Assembly: GCA_018896025.1 (NCBI GenBank)
Contig: JAHIND010000008.1
Location: 310,001 to 374,000 of the forward strand
DNA length: 64,000 nucleotides
DNA from: Pseudomonadota bacterium
Lineage (GTDB): Bacteria; Desulfobacterota; Desulfarculia; Desulfarculales; Desulfarculaceae
Direction: 5' to 3'
The notes beneath the pieces are model-generated. The model worked only from the letters and a program-made list of their open reading frames with translations. It ran no database searches and had not been told where the DNA came from. A program made the translations under genes and the position numbers. Below, in pieces: positions 52,600 through 61,488 of the stretch (position 1 is the first letter of the stretch; every line of letters starts with the position of its first letter).

Positions 52600-54528
52600 C
52601 TAGCCCTCCCAGGCGATGGTGCCCATGGGGCTGACGTCATAGCCGCCCAGGGAGCTGACCTGCTCGCGGAACCGGGGGCTGGCCAGCACTTGGCGAAGCG
52701 CGGCCACCCTGGGGTCGTCCCAGTGCTCCTGGGGGATGCACAGGTCGTAGCGCTCCTCCATCACCGGAATGAACTCCAGGCCCAGGGCCTTGGCCGCGGC
52801 CAGAATGCCCAGGCCCACGTCGGCCCCGCCGGCCAACACCTGCACCGCCACGGCCATGTGGGTGTACTCCTCCTGGTCGTAGCCGCGAATCTCCGCCGGG
52901 TCCAGGCCCAGCTTTTTCAGGTGGTAGTCCAACAGCACCCGGGTGCCGCTGCCCGCCTGGCGGTTTACCAGCACCACATCCTCCCGGCCCAGGTCGGCCA
53001 GGGTCTTGACGCCCTTGGGGTTGCCCGGCTTGACCATCAGGCCCTGTTGGCGCATGGCCAGGGTCACCAGACGCACCGGGACGTCCTTGAGGTAGCGCTT
53101 CAGATAGCTGACGTTGTAGTCGCCGGTGGCGGGGTCCAGCAGGTGGGTGCCGCCCAAATGGCAGCGGCCGCCCTTGATGGCCATGATCCCGGCCAGGGAG
53201 CCCAGGTGGGACGAACTCAGGTGCAGCTTGGGGTCCAGGCGCTTGAGGTGGTCGCCCAAGAGGTCCAGGGTCACGTCGTGGCTGCCCACCACCACCAGGG
53301 TGTTTTCCACCCGGTTGCGGGGCCCCAGCAGCTCGGCCACGGCTGGCTGGCCTTCCTCCAGGCCTTCACTGTCCGCCGGAATGCGCAGCAGGCCGTCGGC
53401 CCTGGTCAGGGAGGTGATGGCGCCAGCCCCTCGCTTGAGGGGGGTGGCCACCACCTGGCGGCCCACCCGGCCCAGGTGCACCCGCAAAAACTCCTCGCGC
53501 CCCAGCTTGCTGGCCAGGCGGCGGGCAGGCACCACTTCCACGGTCTCCCGCTGCGGCGCGGGCTGGCCCTGCATGGCCGCCAGGGCCGGGCCGATGAACT
53601 GGTCGAAGCACACCCAGGCGGACACCGGGTAGCCGGGGCTGCCCACCACCGGCTTGCCCTGAGCCCGTCCCAGGATGGAGGGCTTGCCGGGCATCACCGT
53701 GACCCCGTGCACCAGGACCTCGCCCAAATCGTTTATGACGTGGGCGCTGTAGTCTTTGCTGCCCGCCGAGGCCCCGGCGTTGAGCATGACCATGTGGGCC
53801 TCTGTGGCCAGGGCCTCGGTCACGGCCTTTTTGATGGCCTCGAAGTCGTCGGTGACCCGCTCCATGACCAGGGGCTCACCCCCGGCCTGGGCCACCAGGC
53901 CCGCCAGTAACAGGCTGTTGGTCTCCATGATGGAGCCGGGGCCGGGCTGCTTCTCTTTGGCCTCGCGCCAGTCCACCAGCTCCAGGCCGGTGGGGATGAT
54001 GGCCACCTTGGGCCGGGCCAGGACCTCCACCTCGAAGACCCCGCTGGTGAGCAGGGCGGCCACGTCAGCCGGTTCCAGGCGGTGGTGGTGGCCGAACATC
54101 AGCTCCTGGCTGACGATGTCCTCGCCCACCCGGCGCAAGTGTTGCCAGGGGAAGGCGGCGGCGCGGATCTCGGCCAGGCCCTCCTGGGGCTGGTGCACCT
54201 GCTCCACCATGACCACCGCGTTGCAGCCCTGGGGCAGGGGATTGCCGGTGTTCACCCAAAAGGCCTGGCGGTCCATTTCCAGGGTGAGCGGGTGTTCCTG
54301 AGTGGCCCCGTAGGTGTCGTTCGCCTTCACCGCGATACCGTCCATGGCCGCCGCGTGGTAAGAGGGCGAAGAATAGTTGGCCAGCACCACCTTTGCGGTG
54401 ACCCGGCCCAGGGCCTCGCTGGTGGGCACGGTTTCGGTCCCCGCCAAGGCGATCCAGTCCATGGAGGACAAAAACTTTTCGCGCGCTTGGTCCAGGGGCA
54501 TCATTTTTAAGTAGACGTTGCGCTTCAT
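52600..54528 (-). CDS. MoeA fused to a LysR-type substrate-binding-like domain
   Basis: A 642-residue fusion. Residues 1-405 are MoeA: AAMDGIAVKAND, VNTGNPLPQGCNAVVMVEQV, and the MoaB/MogA-like core ending GSPGYPVSAWVCF. Residues 415-640 are a periplasmic-binding-like domain as in LysR effectors, beginning NTLVVVGSHDVTLDLL, with SSHLGSLAGIMAIKGGRCHL and RQAGSGTRVLLDYHLKKLGL. MoeA inserts molybdate or tungstate into adenylated molybdopterin. The extra domain may bind the oxyanion or a pterin precursor. It lies 10 bases after the second MoeA gene in the same transcript. Two MoeA paralogues are common where both metals are used. Confidence 0.93.
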   Translation of the reverse strand: MKRNVYLKMMPLDQAREKFLSSMDWIALAGTETVPTSEALGRVTAKVVLANYSSPSYHAAAMDGIAVKANDTYGATQEHPLTLEMDRQAFWVNTGNPLPQGCNAVVMVEQVHQPQEGLAEIRAAAFPWQHLRRVGEDIVSQELMFGHHHRLEPADVAALLTSGVFEVEVLARPKVAIIPTGLELVDWREAKEKQPGPGSIMETNSLLLAGLVAQAGGEPLVMERVTDDFEAIKKAVTEALATEAHMVMLNAGASAGSKDYSAHVINDLGEVLVHGVTVMPGKPSILGRAQGKPVVGSPGYPVSAWVCFDQFIGPALAAMQGQPAPQRETVEVVPARRLASKLGREEFLRVHLGRVGRQVVATPLKRGAGAITSLTRADGLLRIPADSEGLEEGQPAVAELLGPRNRVENTLVVVGSHDVTLDLLGDHLKRLDPKLHLSSSHLGSLAGIMAIKGGRCHLGGTHLLDPATGDYNVSYLKRYLKDVPVRLVTLAMRQQGLMVKPGNPKGVKTLADLGREDVVLVNRQAGSGTRVLLDYHLKKLGLDPAEIRGYDQEEYTHMAVAVQVLAGGADVGLGILAAAKALGLEFIPVMEERYDLCIPQEHWDDPRVAALRQVLASPRFREQVSSLGGYDVSPMGTIAWEG

Positions 54529-54538
54529 GTCGCTTCCG

Positions 54539-55777
54539 CTAGTTGGGGAATAGCAGGACTTCCACCGCCTCGGCGGCGTCCAGGCCCTCGCAGTCCTTGG
54601 GAACCCGCACCAGGCCCTGGCCCTGAATCATGGTGGTCAAGAGGCCCGACTTGCCGAACAGGGGCTGGGCCAGCCATTGGCCTCCCTCTTGGCTGAGCGC
54701 CACCCGCAAATATTCCTCCCGGCCGGGAGCCGAGGGGATGTTGCGGGTGAGCACTGCGGGCAGGCGGGCGAAGCGGGCAAAGGGCAGGGCCGGGCGGCCC
54801 TGGAGGCGTTCCAGGATGGGCTCCACCAGCAGATAGAAGGCCACCAGGCAGGAGGCCACCTGACCCGGCAGGCCCAGGAGATGCCCGGCGGGAGTGCGCA
54901 CCCAGAGGAAGGGCTTGCCGGGGCTCACCGCCACGCCGTGCACCAGAAGTTCGGCCCCTGGGAAGGAGAGGAACACCTCGCTGGTGAAGTCGCGCACCCC
55001 CACCGAGGAGCCGCCCGAAAGCAGGGTGAGGTCGCAGCTTTCCAGGGATCGGGCCGTGGCCTCCTTGAGGGCCTGGGCGTTGTCCGGCACCAGGCCAAGA
55101 GGGAAGGGCTCACCCCCGGCCCGCACCACCTGGGCGGCCAGGGTGTGGGTGTTCACGTCGCGCACCTGGCCTGGAGCCGGGCTGGCGCTAACCGGCACCA
55201 CCTCGTCGCCGGTGGAGACGATGCCCACCCTGGGGCGGCGGGTCACGCTCACCATTTCCCGGCCCAGGGCGGCCAGCAGGCCCAGGTCCTGGGGTCGCAG
55301 GCACTGGCCCTGGGGCAGAAGCTCCTGGCCCTGGGCCGCGTCGTCGGTGGGTCCCAGGGTGTTGCCGCCGGGAGCCACCGAGGTGGCCACCTCCAGGCTG
55401 GTGTCGTCCAGCAGGCGGGTGTGCTCCACCATGACCACCGCGTCGGAGCCTGCGGGCAGCATGCCCCCGGTGCCGATGCGGGCGCACTGGCCGGGGCCCA
55501 CGCTGAAGGCCGGGGCCTGGCCCATGCGCACCTCGCCCACGATTTCCAGGTAGCCGGGGGAACTCTCCCCCGCCCCGAAGGTGTCCATGGCCCGCACCGC
55601 GTATCCGTCCATGGTGGCCCTGGTGAAGCCGGGCAGATCCGAAGGCGCGGTCAGGGGATGGGCCAGGGCGCGGCCCAGGGCCAGGTCCAAAGGCACCTTT
55701 TCAGGGGGCAGGGGAGCAAGCTGCCCGGCCAGGGCGTGCACCGTGGCCACGTCTTGCACCTGAAAAAAGGCTTTCAT
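54539..55777 (-). CDS. moeA: Molybdopterin molybdenumtransferase MoeA
   Basis: A 412-residue MoeA. It has the catalytic-domain ATMDGYAVRAMD, then RIGTGGMLPAGSDAVVMVEH, GIVSTGDEVVPV, LLSGGSSVGVRDF and GLPGQVASCLVAFYL. It catalyses metal insertion into the pterin, hydrolysing adenylated molybdopterin. ATG 55777 with GAGG about nine bases upstream is chosen over upstream in-frame starts. The gene is the first of a two-gene minus-strand operon and has its own sigma-70 promoter just upstream, divergent from the ModE-like gene. Confidence 0.94.
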   Translation of the reverse strand: MKAFFQVQDVATVHALAGQLAPLPPEKVPLDLALGRALAHPLTAPSDLPGFTRATMDGYAVRAMDTFGAGESSPGYLEIVGEVRMGQAPAFSVGPGQCARIGTGGMLPAGSDAVVMVEHTRLLDDTSLEVATSVAPGGNTLGPTDDAAQGQELLPQGQCLRPQDLGLLAALGREMVSVTRRPRVGIVSTGDEVVPVSASPAPGQVRDVNTHTLAAQVVRAGGEPFPLGLVPDNAQALKEATARSLESCDLTLLSGGSSVGVRDFTSEVFLSFPGAELLVHGVAVSPGKPFLWVRTPAGHLLGLPGQVASCLVAFYLLVEPILERLQGRPALPFARFARLPAVLTRNIPSAPGREEYLRVALSQEGGQWLAQPLFGKSGLLTTMIQGQGLVRVPKDCEGLDAAEAVEVLLFPN

Positions 55778-55808
55778 CCTGGGCGACCTCATAGGTAAAA
55801 AGGTATAA

Positions 55809-55837
55809 ATAATGTGCAAGGGTTTAAGTCATGTCAA
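55809..55837 (-). promoter_or_regulatory. Sigma-70 promoter of the moeA operon
   Basis: On the minus strand TTGACA (55837-55832), 17 bases, CATTAT (55814-55809). The leader to ATG 55777 is about 25 bases. Repeated AGGTA elements nearby on the + strand could take part in control by the divergent ModE-like protein. Confidence 0.65.
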
Positions 55838-55913
55838 TAATGACCGAACTCCGCCCAAGGGGCAACCCCGGACGCACAAGGCGGCCGACGGCGAAACAAG
55901 CGAAGGGAAGGCC

Positions 55914-56270
55914 ATGGCAGAAGTTCAATTCAAGCTGTGGATAGAGGAAAACGATAAGGTTCTCTTTGGGGGCGGCCGCTTGAAGCTGCTGAAGGCGGTG
56001 GTAAACCAGGGCTCCTTGGCGGGAGCGGCGCGTGAGCTGAACATGAGCTACCGCGCGGCCTGGGGGCGTCTGCGGGCCTCGGAAAAGCGCTTGGGATTCC
56101 CCCTGGTGGAACGTAGCGACGCCGGACGTCGGGAAGTGCAACTCACTGCCCAGGGGCTCAAGATGGTCAAGCAGTTCGAGCTGTTTGAAAAGCAGGCCCA
56201 GGACTTCGCCGACAAGGCCCAGAATAACTGGAGCAAATTGGTCAGCGACCTGCGCGGGGAGAAGAGCTAG
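55914..56270 (+). CDS. ModE N-terminal-type winged-helix regulator
   Basis: A 118-residue protein consisting only of the DNA-binding half of ModE: GGRLKLLKAVVNQGSLAGAA, then MSYRAAWGRLRASEKRLGFP and RREVQLTAQGLKMVKQF. The molybdate-binding MOP domains are missing, as in many ModE-like proteins of anaerobes that sense metal indirectly. It probably controls the divergent moeA genes and the tungstate importer downstream. GAAGGGAAGG precedes ATG 55914; a longer upstream frame overlaps the moeA promoter and is not favoured. Confidence 0.9.
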   Translation: MAEVQFKLWIEENDKVLFGGGRLKLLKAVVNQGSLAGAARELNMSYRAAWGRLRASEKRLGFPLVERSDAGRREVQLTAQGLKMVKQFELFEKQAQDFADKAQNNWSKLVSDLRGEKS

Positions 56271-56273
56271 CCC

Positions 56274-56879
56274 ATGGCCGCCATGCTGGTGCATTTGGCC
56301 GGGCCGGGAGACACGGCCCAGGAAGAGTTCCTCATAGCTCTGTGCCGCGAATTGGCGGCGCGGGAGGTGAGGGTGGCTGTGGCCAGGCCGGAAGAGGCCG
56401 TGACCCCGCCACCCGTCTGCGGTGCGGCCGAGCTGCGCCTGGGAGCGCACAGCCTCACCCTGCTCAGCCCCGGCGGTGCGCTGTCCCTGGAAGATGGCCT
56501 GCGCCTGCTCACCGGCGCGGAACTGCTGCTCAGCCTGCTGCCCCCGGTGGAGGGCAAGGCAATGGTGGAGTATTGCGGCGCGGGCAACGCGCCGGGCCTG
56601 TTGGGCCGGGCCGGGCTTCTGGCCTTGGCCGGGCCGGGCGATATCCCTCCCGATCCCGGCTTGCCGGTGTTCGCCGATGCGGCGGGCCTGGCCGATTTTT
56701 TTGCCGCGCGGCTGCGGGAGCGCACCGAGCGGCGCTCTCTGACCATCCTGGCCGACGGCGAGCCCATCAAGGCCAAGGCCTTCGTGAAGGACATCATCGC
56801 CAACAGCCTGCACGGCCTGCTGGCTCCCCTAAAGGGGACCGAAGGCGCCCGCAGGCTGGAAATCATAATAGAAGAGTAG
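56274..56879 (+). CDS. MobB-like C-terminal domain protein lacking a P-loop
   Basis: A 201-residue protein. The C-terminal section (DGEPIKAKAFVKDIIANSLH, then GLLAPLKGTEG) resembles the tail of MobB-type molybdopterin-guanine dinucleotide proteins found in anaerobes. At the N-terminus, where MobB has a G-x4-GKT P-loop, the sequence is LAGPGDTAQEEFLIAL, so GTP binding is unlikely. The middle is rich in Ala, Leu and Gly. It sits between the ModE-like and TupB-like genes with 3 and 4 bases to either side, so it is cotranscribed with them. It may bind a pterin or a partner; the role is not known. Confidence 0.65.
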   Translation: MAAMLVHLAGPGDTAQEEFLIALCRELAAREVRVAVARPEEAVTPPPVCGAAELRLGAHSLTLLSPGGALSLEDGLRLLTGAELLLSLLPPVEGKAMVEYCGAGNAPGLLGRAGLLALAGPGDIPPDPGLPVFADAAGLADFFAARLRERTERRSLTILADGEPIKAKAFVKDIIANSLHGLLAPLKGTEGARRLEIIIEE

Positions 56880-56883
56880 GGCC

Positions 56884-57576
56884 TTGGATTTTTTCCTGGG
56901 TGGCCTGACGAGGGGGCTGGGCCTGCTGATAAACCTGGACCCCGAGGTCTATGGCATCGCCTGGCTATCCCTCCGGGTGTCGCTGAGCGCGGTGATCCTG
57001 GCCGCCCTGGCGGCGGTGCCCCTGGGCCTGGTCATCGGCCAGAGGGAGTTCCTGGGTAAGCGCTTTTTAGTGGTGTTGTTCAACACCCTTTTGGCTCTGC
57101 CCACGGTGGTGGTGGGCCTGGTGGTCTACGGCCTGCTTTCCTACCACGGCCCCCTGGGCGGCATGGGTATCCTCTACACCCCCTGGGCCATGGTGGCGGC
57201 CCAGGCGGTGCTGGCCTTTCCTCTGATAACCGCCCTGGTCATCGCGGCGGTGATCACCCTGGACAACCGGGTAGGCCCCACCGCCCTAACCCTTGGGGCC
57301 ACCCCGATGCAAGCCGCCTGGGCAGTGCTAAGGGAGGCGCGCTTCGCGGTGCTGGCCGCCCTGGCCGCCGGGTTCGGGCGGGTCATCACCGAGGTGGGCG
57401 CGGCGATCATGGTGGGCGGCAATATCCGCCACTACACCCGCACCTTCACCACGGCCATCGCCCTGGAGACCAGCAAGGGCGAGTTCGCCCAGGGCATGGC
57501 CTTGGGTTTCTTTTTGCTGGTGGTGGCCCTGGCCGTGAACCTGGCCAGCCACCAGCTCCAGGCCCGCTGGAAATAG
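56884..57576 (+). CDS. Tungstate ABC transporter permease (TupB-like)
   Basis: A 230-residue inner-membrane permease with about five hydrophobic segments. It has the ABC coupling region around ALTLGATPMQAAWAVLREAR (the EAA-type loop) and GFGRVITEVGAAIMVGGNIR. It resembles tungstate-specific TupB more than molybdate ModB, in line with the TupA receptor downstream. It begins at TTG 56884. The order permease, ATPase, receptor differs from the usual tupABC. Confidence 0.88.
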   Translation: MDFFLGGLTRGLGLLINLDPEVYGIAWLSLRVSLSAVILAALAAVPLGLVIGQREFLGKRFLVVLFNTLLALPTVVVGLVVYGLLSYHGPLGGMGILYTPWAMVAAQAVLAFPLITALVIAAVITLDNRVGPTALTLGATPMQAAWAVLREARFAVLAALAAGFGRVITEVGAAIMVGGNIRHYTRTFTTAIALETSKGEFAQGMALGFFLLVVALAVNLASHQLQARWK

Positions 57577-57585
57577 GGGGCAGTG

Positions 57586-58266
57586 ATGAGCCAAATCCTG
57601 TTCAGCCTGCGGGGAGTGGTCAAGCGCTTTGAACAGCGCGAAGCCCTGAACCTGGAGCGCCTGGATTTGGAGGCGGGCGTCATCACCGTGGTGGAAGGCC
57701 CCAACGGGGCGGGCAAGACCACCCTGCTGTCGCTTCTGGCGCTCATCACCCCGCCGGACCAGGGCCGCCTGTTCTTCGACGGCCACGAGCTGCCCCGCTC
57801 CGGCTCCCAGCTAACCGCCTGGCGGCGCCAAATTACCCTGGTGGCCCAGCAGGCCTACCTATTCGACACCAGCGTGGAGAAAAACGTGGCCTACGGCCTG
57901 CGCCTGCGGGGCCTGGAACGCGTCCAGCGGGAGGTTCGGGTAGGGGAGGCTCTGGCCCAAGTGGGGCTGACCGAATTCGCGCCGCGCCCAGCCAAGCGGC
58001 TCTCCGGAGGGGAGATGCAGCGGGTGGCCCTGGCTCGGGCTTTGGTGCTCAGGCCTCGTGCCCTGCTGTTGGACGAGCCCTTCGCCAACCTGGACCCGGC
58101 CAGCGCCCAAGTCTTTGAGCGGGTGCTGGGTGAGCTGCCCGGCCAAGGCTGCGCCGTGGTGCTGGTTAGCCACGCCCTGGAGCAGGCTCACCGCCTGGCT
58201 CAGCGGGTGGTCTACCTGCGCGATGGCCGACTGGCCCCCGACGCCGGGCCCAGGCCCGGTGCTTGA
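57586..58266 (+). CDS. Tungstate ABC transporter ATPase (TupC-like)
   Basis: A 226-residue ATPase with Walker A GPNGAGKTT, signature LSGGEMQRVALARAL, Walker B ALLLDEPFANLDP and switch His in LVSHALEQA. It lacks the C-terminal molybdate-binding regulatory domain found in ModC, which fits a TupC assignment. ATG 57586 has GGGGG five bases upstream. It is followed 78 bases later by the receptor gene. Confidence 0.9.
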   Translation: MSQILFSLRGVVKRFEQREALNLERLDLEAGVITVVEGPNGAGKTTLLSLLALITPPDQGRLFFDGHELPRSGSQLTAWRRQITLVAQQAYLFDTSVEKNVAYGLRLRGLERVQREVRVGEALAQVGLTEFAPRPAKRLSGGEMQRVALARALVLRPRALLLDEPFANLDPASAQVFERVLGELPGQGCAVVLVSHALEQAHRLAQRVVYLRDGRLAPDAGPRPGA

Positions 58267-58344
58267 TTGCCACTTTCCCGCCCGCCCACACCTTGCTAAC
58301 ATGATAGCCAACAACTTTTTCGGCCCCTTTGGGAGGTAATACCC

Positions 58345-59157
58345 ATGCGTCTACGCGTGCTGCTGATCGTCTTGCTGACCTTTTTACTGGCCGCCCCGGC
58401 CATGGCCGTGGACCGCCTGGTCTTGGCCACCACCACCAGCACCGCCAACACCGGTCTTTTGGACGTGCTGCTGCCCGCCTTCACCAAGCACAGCGGCATA
58501 ACCGTGCATTACATCCCCGTGGGCACGGGCAAGGCTTTGGCCATCGCCAAACGCTGCGATGCCGACGTGGTGATCGTGCACGCCCCGGCCCTGGAGGAGC
58601 GCTTCGTGGCCGACGGCTACGGCGTGGACCGCCAGGCGCTGATGCACAACTACTTCGTACTGGTGGGACCGCCGGGCAATCCGGCTAAGGTGCAACAGGC
58701 GGGTAGCGTGGTGGACGCCCTGAAACGCATCGCCCAGGCCAAGGCACCCTTCTTGTCCCGGGGAGACAACTCCGGCACCCAGGTGAAGGAGTTGGCCCTG
58801 TGGAAGGCGGCGGGTATCAAGCCCGACTGGCCGGGCTACCGCGAGGCGGGTAGGGGCATGGGCCCCACCCTGACCATGGCCGACGAGCTGGGAGCCTACA
58901 CCCTGAGCGACATCGCCACCTATCGCAAATACCTGAGCACCGGTCGCATCAGCCTGGTGATCCTGGCCGACAACCAGGATCTGCTCAAGAACCCCTATTC
59001 GGTGATTCTGGTGAATCCGGCCAAGTGCCCCAAGGTCAAGTACGACCAGGCCAAGAAGTTCGAGAAGTTTTTGCTTTCGCCCCAGGGACAGGAAATCATC
59101 GCCGACTACAAGGCTGACGGCAAAAAGCTGTTCTGGCCGGTCCACCCGCCCAAGTAA
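58345..59157 (+). CDS. Tungstate-binding periplasmic protein (TupA-like)
   Basis: A 270-residue receptor. A signal peptide (MRLRVLLIVLLTFLLAAPAM, cleavage after AMA) is followed by the TupA motif LATTTSTANTGLLD, where the TTTS stretch binds tungstate. Other marks are HYIPVGTGKALAIAKRCDAD and SRGDNSGTQVKEL. It captures tungstate at very low concentration and supplies the importer encoded just upstream. This supports use of tungsten by enzymes such as the AOR at 44735. Confidence 0.93.
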   Translation: MRLRVLLIVLLTFLLAAPAMAVDRLVLATTTSTANTGLLDVLLPAFTKHSGITVHYIPVGTGKALAIAKRCDADVVIVHAPALEERFVADGYGVDRQALMHNYFVLVGPPGNPAKVQQAGSVVDALKRIAQAKAPFLSRGDNSGTQVKELALWKAAGIKPDWPGYREAGRGMGPTLTMADELGAYTLSDIATYRKYLSTGRISLVILADNQDLLKNPYSVILVNPAKCPKVKYDQAKKFEKFLLSPQGQEIIADYKADGKKLFWPVHPPK

Positions 59158-59302
59158 GAGGCGCGGCGGTGAAATAGGGATTGGCCTCTCCAGACAGCCG
59201 CCCTAGACTGGGGTAGAGACATATGCATCCGCCCCAGCCGCCGGGGCGGGGAGAGCCGTGGCCCGCGGCGCGACGGTGCGAGGCGGCCGACTGGGAGAGG
59301 GC

Positions 59303-60013
59303 ATGAACCAACGCATGATCAAACGCCTGGCCGTGGTGGCCTTGGTGGTGGCGGCTATCCTGGCCTTTTGGCTGCTGGACCTGGGCCAGTATTTTTCCCT
59401 GAGCTACGTGAAACAGTCTCAGGTCGCGTTACAGGCCTATTACGCCGCCCACCCGGCCTTCATGCTGGGCGGCTACTTTTTGCTCTACATTCTGGTTACC
59501 GCATTTTCCCTGCCCGGCGCGGCGGTGATGACCCTGCTGGGCGGGGCCTTGTTCGGCTTCTGGTGGACCCTGTTGGTGGTCTCCTTCGCCAGCAGCATCG
59601 GGGCCACCCTGGCCTGCTTCTTCGCCCGCTTCGTGCTGGGCAACTGGGTGCAGCAGAAGTTCGGCGACAAGCTGGGGCCCATTAATCGGGGGGTGGAGCG
59701 GGAAGGCTCCTTTTACCTGTTCACCCTGCGCCTGGTGCCCCTATTCCCCTTCTTCGTCATCAACCTGGTCATGGGCCTGACCAAGATGCCCCTGCGCACC
59801 TTTTACTGGGTCAGCCAAATCGGCATGCTTCCCGGCACGGCGGTGTTCACCAACGCGGGCAAGGAGTTGGGCCAAATCGACTCCCTGGGCGGCATCCTCT
59901 CGCCGGGCCTGATCATCAGCTTCGTGATCCTGGGCGTATTCCCCCTGGTGGTGAAAAAGGCCCTGGCCTGGTACCGCCGCCGCACCGGCCGCCAGGCCAT
60001 CATCGAACCATAG
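59303..60013 (+). CDS. TVP38/TMEM64 (VTT domain) membrane protein
   Basis: A 236-residue membrane protein with about five hydrophobic segments. It has the VTT-domain marks LPGAAVMTLLGGALFGFWWT, GATLACFFARFVLG and LRLVPLFPFFVINLVMGLT. Members of this superfamily include phospholipid scramblase-type proteins, and bacterial roles are mostly unassigned. It is 8 bases before a MerA-like flavoprotein gene, a pairing often seen in bacteria, so the two may cooperate in metal or redox detoxification. ATG 59303 with GGGAGAGG upstream is favoured over a longer start. Confidence 0.88.
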   Translation: MNQRMIKRLAVVALVVAAILAFWLLDLGQYFSLSYVKQSQVALQAYYAAHPAFMLGGYFLLYILVTAFSLPGAAVMTLLGGALFGFWWTLLVVSFASSIGATLACFFARFVLGNWVQQKFGDKLGPINRGVEREGSFYLFTLRLVPLFPFFVINLVMGLTKMPLRTFYWVSQIGMLPGTAVFTNAGKELGQIDSLGGILSPGLIISFVILGVFPLVVKKALAWYRRRTGRQAIIEP

Positions 60014-60021
60014 GAGGAGCC

Positions 60022-61488
60022 ATGGCCGGGTACGATTACGATGTGGGGGTGCTGGGAGGTGGCTCGGCCGGGCTCACCTTGGCCTCGGGCGCGGCCCAGC
60101 TAGGGGCCAAGGTGCTGCTCATCGAAAAGGAGTCCCACCTGGGCGGCGACTGCCTGCACTACGGCTGCGTGCCCAGCAAGACCCTCATCAAGAGCGCCTT
60201 GGTTTATCATCTCATGAAGACCTCGTCCCGCTATGGCCTGCCCAAGGTGACCCCGCCTCCTGTGGACTACGCCCAGGTGGTGGCGCGCATCAGGGGCGTG
60301 ATCGCGGCCATCCAAAAGCACGACAGCGCGGAGCGCTTTTGCGAGCTGGGGGCCCAGGTGCGCTTCGGCCAGGCCCGCTTCGTGGACGAGCACAGCGTGG
60401 ACCTGGAGGGGGAGCGCATCTCGGCCAAGTCTTGGCTCATCGCCACCGGCTCCTCGCCCGCCCTGCCGCCGGTGCCCGGCCTGGCCGATATTGCCTACCT
60501 GACCAACAAAGACATCTTCTATTTGGAGCGCCTGCCCCAGACCATGATCATCCTGGGCGGCGGGCCCATCGCCCTGGAGATGGGCCAGGCCCTCCAGCGC
60601 TTGGGCTGCCAGGTTAGTCTGGTGCAGCGCAGCGGCCAGGTGCTGAGCAAGGAAGACAAGGACCTGGCCGACCTGGCCACCGCCGCCATGCAAGGCGAGG
60701 GCGTGGAGTTCTATCTGAACGCCAAGATTAGCGCGGCGCGGGAGGTCAACGGCCGCCCCATGCTGATCTTCCGCGACGGCCAAGGGCAGCAGGTGGAACT
60801 GAGCGCCGAGGCCCTGCTGGTGGCCCTGGGCCGCCGGGCCAACCTGGACGGCCTGGGCCTAGAGGACATCGGAGTGGAGTACGACGCCAAGGGACTCAAG
60901 CTGGACCAGCGCCTGCGCACCAGCCACAAGCACATTTACGGCGCGGGCGACGTGACCGGCGGGCACCAGTTCACCCACGCCGCAGGCTACGAGGGCGGAG
61001 TGGTGCTGGCCAACGCGGTGTTGCGCCTGCCCCGTAAGGCCGACTACACCTGGCTGCCCTGGTGCACCTTCACCGAGCCGGAGCTGGCTTCGGTGGGCAT
61101 GAACGAAAAGGCGGCCGCGGCGGCGGGCCTGGACTACACCGTGTGGAGCGAGGATTTCGCGGCCAACGACCGGGCCCTGGCCGAGGGGTCCGGGCTGGGG
61201 CGCATCAAGCTGATCCTGGACAAGAACGAGAAGCCCCTGGGGGTGCAGATCTTGGGCCCCCACGCCGGGGAGCTTATCAACGAGTGGGTGGCCGTGCTGG
61301 GCGGCGGGGTGAAGCTATCCACCCTGGCCGGGGCCATGCATCCCTATCCCACTCTGGGAGAGATCAACAAGAAGGTGGCCGGCGACGTGCTGGCCCCCAA
61401 GCTTTTCTCGGACCTGGTGAAAAAGGGGCTCAAGGTTTTCTTCAACACCAAGGGCCGGGCCTGCAACCCACCCTGGCAGGAGAAATGA
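60022..61488 (+). CDS. FAD-dependent dithiol oxidoreductase, mercuric reductase-like
   Basis: A 488-residue class I pyridine nucleotide-disulfide oxidoreductase. It has the FAD motif VGVLGGGSAGLTLASG, the redox-active cysteines in GGDCLHYGCVPSK, the NAD(P) motif ILGGGPIALEMGQALQ, the second FAD motif IYGAGDVTGGHQFTH, and the dimerisation domain with the His-Pro-His-type end AMHPYPTLGEI. It lacks the N-terminal metal-binding domain and C-terminal Cys pair of true MerA, so mercury reduction is doubtful. No lipoyl enzyme is nearby. It probably reduces a small disulfide or other oxidant. The start of glucokinase overlaps its stop. Confidence 0.9.
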   Translation: MAGYDYDVGVLGGGSAGLTLASGAAQLGAKVLLIEKESHLGGDCLHYGCVPSKTLIKSALVYHLMKTSSRYGLPKVTPPPVDYAQVVARIRGVIAAIQKHDSAERFCELGAQVRFGQARFVDEHSVDLEGERISAKSWLIATGSSPALPPVPGLADIAYLTNKDIFYLERLPQTMIILGGGPIALEMGQALQRLGCQVSLVQRSGQVLSKEDKDLADLATAAMQGEGVEFYLNAKISAAREVNGRPMLIFRDGQGQQVELSAEALLVALGRRANLDGLGLEDIGVEYDAKGLKLDQRLRTSHKHIYGAGDVTGGHQFTHAAGYEGGVVLANAVLRLPRKADYTWLPWCTFTEPELASVGMNEKAAAAAGLDYTVWSEDFAANDRALAEGSGLGRIKLILDKNEKPLGVQILGPHAGELINEWVAVLGGGVKLSTLAGAMHPYPTLGEINKKVAGDVLAPKLFSDLVKKGLKVFFNTKGRACNPPWQEK

